Below the pieces are notes generated by a model that did not search any database, was not told the origin of the DNA, and worked only from the letters and a program-made list of their open reading frames with translations. Below are positions 61,441 to 64,000 of a DNA stretch of 64,000 nucleotides, piece after piece. The DNA is taken from contig NZ_ACQA01000002.1 in assembly GCF_000182645.1 (NCBI RefSeq), positions 496,001 to 560,000 on the forward strand, written 5' to 3'. Within the stretch, counting starts at the first letter, position 1. Each line of letters starts with the position of its first letter. The position numbers and the translations under genes are program-made. Origin of the DNA: Brucella intermedia LMG 3301 (lineage in GTDB: Bacteria; Pseudomonadota; Alphaproteobacteria; Rhizobiales; Rhizobiaceae).

Positions 61441-61740
61441 TTCGTCCGGCGGCGAGGAACGATGTGGACAGGCAAACGATAGAAATCGCTTTATCTATCA
61501 ATAGCTTGTTTTGATGGACTTGTCATCTTTTATGACCCGATATCGCTAACTTCCGACACAACTTCAGACCAACTATTCTGCGCGACAGGCGCCCACAAAG
61601 TCATATTCTCGGAAATTGTCGCAATGGTCCCCATCAGTTTGTATCGCTTCGTCCTCTGTGCTGTTTTGACTGGAATGTCATGGTATTAATTCAGTATAAT
61701 ATGACAATTCTCAATATGTCATGATGGAGTCGGTGGACGC
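61441..61740. promoter_or_regulatory. Divergent region with TGTCAT repeats before the MocR gene
   Basis: 300 nt between divergent lacI and mocR-like genes. TGTCAT occurs at 61521-61526, 61676-61681 and 61717-61722, and inverted as ATGAC(A/C) at 61532-61537 and 61701-61706. The last pair forms ATGACA-N10-TGTCAT directly upstream of the MocR start, a possible autoregulatory site; TGTCAT is also half of a Pho-box-like motif. No gene was seen in this stretch. Confidence 0.5.
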
Positions 61741-63135
61741 ATGTGGGAACCTATGTTGGAAATGCGCAAGGGCGTCACCAAGCATCGACTTCTGACAGAA
61801 AAAATTGTCGATGATATTGAAAAGGGCATTCTTCAACCCGCCATGCGTATGCCGACGCATCGGGACCTGGCTCACAAGCTCGGACTTTCGGTGCAGACCG
61901 TCAGTATCAGTTACAAGGAAGCTGAACGACGTGGTTATCTGCGCGGCGAGGTTGGTCGGGGAACATATGTCTGCAACCGGGTGACAGAGCGAGCGGACCG
62001 GTTCATGCTCGATCGTGATCCTAGCGGAACGGCGGATCTGTCGATCATTCGGGCGGTCTATACCGAAGCGCACGAGAATGCCTCGCGCCGTCTGCTGGAA
62101 GAATTGAGCCAGTCGGACAATGCAAGTTTCATGCGCCCCTGCCGTCCTATAGCTGGATTGGACAGACATCGTGCTGTCGCGCGGGATTGGCTGCGCAATC
62201 TGTCGGTTGATGTCGACCCGGGCCGGATCATCCTCACCAATGGTGCCGCGCATGGCCTGTTTCTCGCTGTTGCCGCCGTCGTTCAGCCCGGGGAAGTAGT
62301 GCTCACGGAAAGCCTGACCGACCATGGCATCATAGGTCTTGCCAATGTGCTCGGATTTACTTTGCGTGGACTCCCTATTGATGAACAGGGAATTCTACCG
62401 GATGCTTTTGAAACCGCCTGCAAGGCCGGTGATGTTCGTGCGCTCGTGATGATCCCGACACTGGGCAATCCGACCAGTCATCTGATGGGCGCAGGGCGTC
62501 GCATCGCCATAGCAGAAATTGCCCGACGATACGATGTCTGCGTTATCGAGGATGAGGTTTACAAACCCATCCTTGAAGAAAAATTGCCGTCCATGCCGGA
62601 GTTGCTGCCCGATCTTGGCTTCTTTGTTACAAGTTTCACCAAGACGGTAATGACGGGCTTGCGTACCGGTTACCTCGTCGTTCCAACGCAATATTCCATT
62701 CGGGTCACATCTATTTTGCGCGTTACAAGCTGGAGCGGTGTCAATCTTATGGGTGAGATGGCCAGCCGCTGGATCGAAGATGGCACGGCGGGGGAATTGA
62801 TTGAAATCCAGCGCAGCGAGTTGCGATCCCGTCAGGCGCAGGTAACCGATATTCTGGGTTCGCATGTGGCGGGCAACAATCCGTTGTCGTTATGCGCCTG
62901 GCTTAAAATACCCCGCAACTGGTCTGAGGACGGGCTGGTGCGCGCGCTTGCCAATAAAGGCGTTGCGGTCACGCCATCGGACCCATTTGTGGCCGGTGCT
63001 GATCGAGGAAGTGGTGGTATTCGCATCTGTTTGGGGGGACGGCTTTCGCGCCCGGCATTGCAGACGGCACTTGAAACCATCTGCGAGACCTTTGCGCAAT
63101 TGCCGCCTGTCTATGATGTGGGATCGATCGCCTGA
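61741..63135 (+). CDS. MocR-type GntR regulator with aminotransferase domain
   Basis: 464 residues. Residues ~10-80 form the GntR winged HTH (TEKIVDDIEKGILQPAMRMP, THRDLAHKLGLSVQTVSISY, GYLRGEVGRGTYV). Residues ~110-455 form a fold type I aminotransferase domain: ILTNGAAHGLFLAVAAV, MIPTLGNPTSHLMG, CVIEDEVYKPI and FVTSFTKTVMTGLRTGYLV, where the Lys of SFTKT is the PLP-binding residue. The PLP site therefore looks functional. GGAG lies upstream of ATG 61741. It is 10 nt from the stop of the convergent amino acid transporter ATPase, which it may regulate. Confidence 0.9.
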   Translation: MWEPMLEMRKGVTKHRLLTEKIVDDIEKGILQPAMRMPTHRDLAHKLGLSVQTVSISYKEAERRGYLRGEVGRGTYVCNRVTERADRFMLDRDPSGTADLSIIRAVYTEAHENASRRLLEELSQSDNASFMRPCRPIAGLDRHRAVARDWLRNLSVDVDPGRIILTNGAAHGLFLAVAAVVQPGEVVLTESLTDHGIIGLANVLGFTLRGLPIDEQGILPDAFETACKAGDVRALVMIPTLGNPTSHLMGAGRRIAIAEIARRYDVCVIEDEVYKPILEEKLPSMPELLPDLGFFVTSFTKTVMTGLRTGYLVVPTQYSIRVTSILRVTSWSGVNLMGEMASRWIEDGTAGELIEIQRSELRSRQAQVTDILGSHVAGNNPLSLCAWLKIPRNWSEDGLVRALANKGVAVTPSDPFVAGADRGSGGIRICLGGRLSRPALQTALETICETFAQLPPVYDVGSIA

Positions 63136-63145
63136 AAGCCTGTTT

Positions 63146-63910
63146 CTAAAGCACTGAACGCAGGAACTCTTTGGTGCGTGCCTCGCTCGGGGTCTGGAAT
63201 ATCTGTTCGGGCGTGCCTTGCTCGCAGATGCGCCCCTTATCGAAAAAGCAAACGCGATCAGATACTTCCCGGGCAAATCGCATTTCATGCGTGACAAGGA
63301 GCATGGTCAGGTCATGCTCCTGTGCCAGCCCGCGAATGACGGACAGCACTTCGCCCACGAGTTGCGGATCAAGAGCGGACGTGGGTTCGTCAAACAACAA
63401 TACGCGTGGGCGCATGGCAAGAGAACGGGCGATGGCGACGCGCTGCTGCTGGCCACCGGATAGCTGGGAAGGATAGTGGTCCTTCTTGTCGGTCAAGCCC
63501 ACGAGGGAGAGCAGGTCAAGTGCGCGGGCCTCTGCTTCGGCGCGCTTCATGCCCAGAACATGAATCGGGGCCTCGATTATGTTTCGCAGTACCGACATGT
63601 GCGGGAACAGATTAAAGCTCTGGAACACCATGCCGACATGCGACCTGATCTTGCGCAAATGGCCTTCACTTGCCTGAAATTGTCCTTTGCCGTTCGGCTC
63701 ATGATAGGACACGTCTGCAAGCTCGAGAGTACCTTCCTGAAACGGCTCCAAGGTCATGAGGATACGGAGAACTGTCGATTTCCCTGAGCCCGAGGGGCCG
63801 ATGAGGGTGACCTTCTCGCCTGATTTGACGGAAAAATTGAAGCGATCCAGCACTGTCAGCGCTCCGAAGCGCTTGGTTACGTCCTGAAAGCGGATAATTT
63901 CCTGGGTCAT
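63146..63910 (-). CDS. Polar amino acid ABC transporter, ATP-binding protein
   Basis: 254 residues of the GlnQ/HisP type. Walker [10 protein letters not shown] (residues ~36-44), Q-loop [11 protein letters not shown], signature LSGGQQQRV, Walker [14 protein letters not shown] and switch His LVTHEMRFA are all intact. C-terminal [20 protein letters not shown] matches the subfamily. ATG 63910 overlaps the permease stop as ATGA. It energises uptake of an amino acid; the specificity would come from a binding protein outside the window. Confidence 0.94.
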   Translation of the reverse strand: MTQEIIRFQDVTKRFGALTVLDRFNFSVKSGEKVTLIGPSGSGKSTVLRILMTLEPFQEGTLELADVSYHEPNGKGQFQASEGHLRKIRSHVGMVFQSFNLFPHMSVLRNIIEAPIHVLGMKRAEAEARALDLLSLVGLTDKKDHYPSQLSGGQQQRVAIARSLAMRPRVLLFDEPTSALDPQLVGEVLSVIRGLAQEHDLTMLLVTHEMRFAREVSDRVCFFDKGRICEQGTPEQIFQTPSEARTKEFLRSVL

Positions 63911-64000
63911 TTGAGAGCGATCCCGTTTTTTGGAAGTGTGCGTTCGAGCAGGCGTATGAGTGCCGAGCAGATCAAGGTCAGCACCAGGAAAATCAGGCCT
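63907..64000 (-). CDS. Polar amino acid ABC transporter permease, C-terminal 30 residues (runs off window)
   Basis: Leftward frame open from the window edge to TGA at 63907-63909. It reads [20 protein letters not shown] and [10 protein letters not shown], a last membrane helix plus a short basic tail, typical of the HisMQ/GlnP permeases. It overlaps the ATPase gene by 4 nt. The rest lies beyond the window, probably with the binding-protein gene. Confidence 0.75.
   Translation of the reverse strand, partial: GLIFLVLTLICSALIRLLERTLPKNGIALK

Noticed and set aside
1-64000. tRNA, rRNA, insertion sequence or prophage
   Set aside because: No cloverleaf-like sequence, transposase, integrase or long terminal inverted repeats were noticed on either strand.

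Overview
The window reads as a chromosomal or chromid segment of an alphaproteobacterium of the order Hyphomicrobiales, most likely the Brucella/Ochrobactrum group. The reasons are the xylose ABC operon next to xylAB, the many rhizobial-type ABC sugar systems, a DUF2865-type protein, intergenic repeats of the kind I associate with Brucella, Ochrobactrum and Rhizobium, and a secreted-RTX exopolysaccharide locus recalling the exp/wg galactoglucan region of Sinorhizobium meliloti. The genus is an inference from sequence character; no search was run. No rRNA, tRNA, insertion sequence, phage or CRISPR was seen.

Layout. 1-7500: D-xylose uptake and catabolism, with xylA (partial), xylB and a LacI-type regulator leftward, divergent from xylF-xylG-xylH. 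7501-7676: a hairpin and a Rhizobiales-type intergenic repeat. 7674-11931: a tripartite tricarboxylate transporter (tctC-tctB-tctA) with an upstream LysR regulator. 12028-15213: three rightward membrane-protein genes (TauE/SafE, HPP-CBS, AI-2E/PerM families).

15216-40677: a 25-kb polysaccharide locus. Leftward from the centre are the type I secretion genes (a frameshifted ABC exporter and an HlyD adaptor), a 219-residue RTX protein, and then a GT2 transferase, methyltransferase, GT4, a coiled-coil/TM protein, a large GT-like protein, a second GT4 and a pyruvyl transferase. Rightward are a MarR regulator (WggR/ExpG-like), a GT4, a large unrecognised protein, a GT2-GT4 fusion, two tandem pyruvyl transferases, a secreted GH-A-like protein and an SGNH hydrolase. 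A palindrome TTCAAA-N-TTTGAA occurs upstream of the secretion/MarR genes, the rightward operon and (one mismatch) the RTX gene, so the MarR protein probably controls the whole locus. The exporter gene carries an apparent +1 frameshift in a run of four G.

40682-48334: pbpC with a bacterial alpha-2-macroglobulin, the usual periplasmic defence pair. 48520-50280: an SDR oxidoreductase divergent from a LysR regulator. 50281-52310: a sparse region with a 33-residue membrane peptide, a small HTH-like protein and a DUF2865-type secreted protein. 52490-53731: a zinc formaldehyde/alcohol dehydrogenase with a clear terminator. 53749-61440: a CUT1 sugar ABC importer with a sugar-isomerase-like TIM-barrel protein, a Gfo/Idh oxidoreductase and a convergent LacI regulator; two copies of a CTGTAACGTTACAG-type operator flank the promoter. 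61741-64000: a MocR-type GntR/aminotransferase regulator converging on a polar amino acid ABC transporter that runs out of the window.
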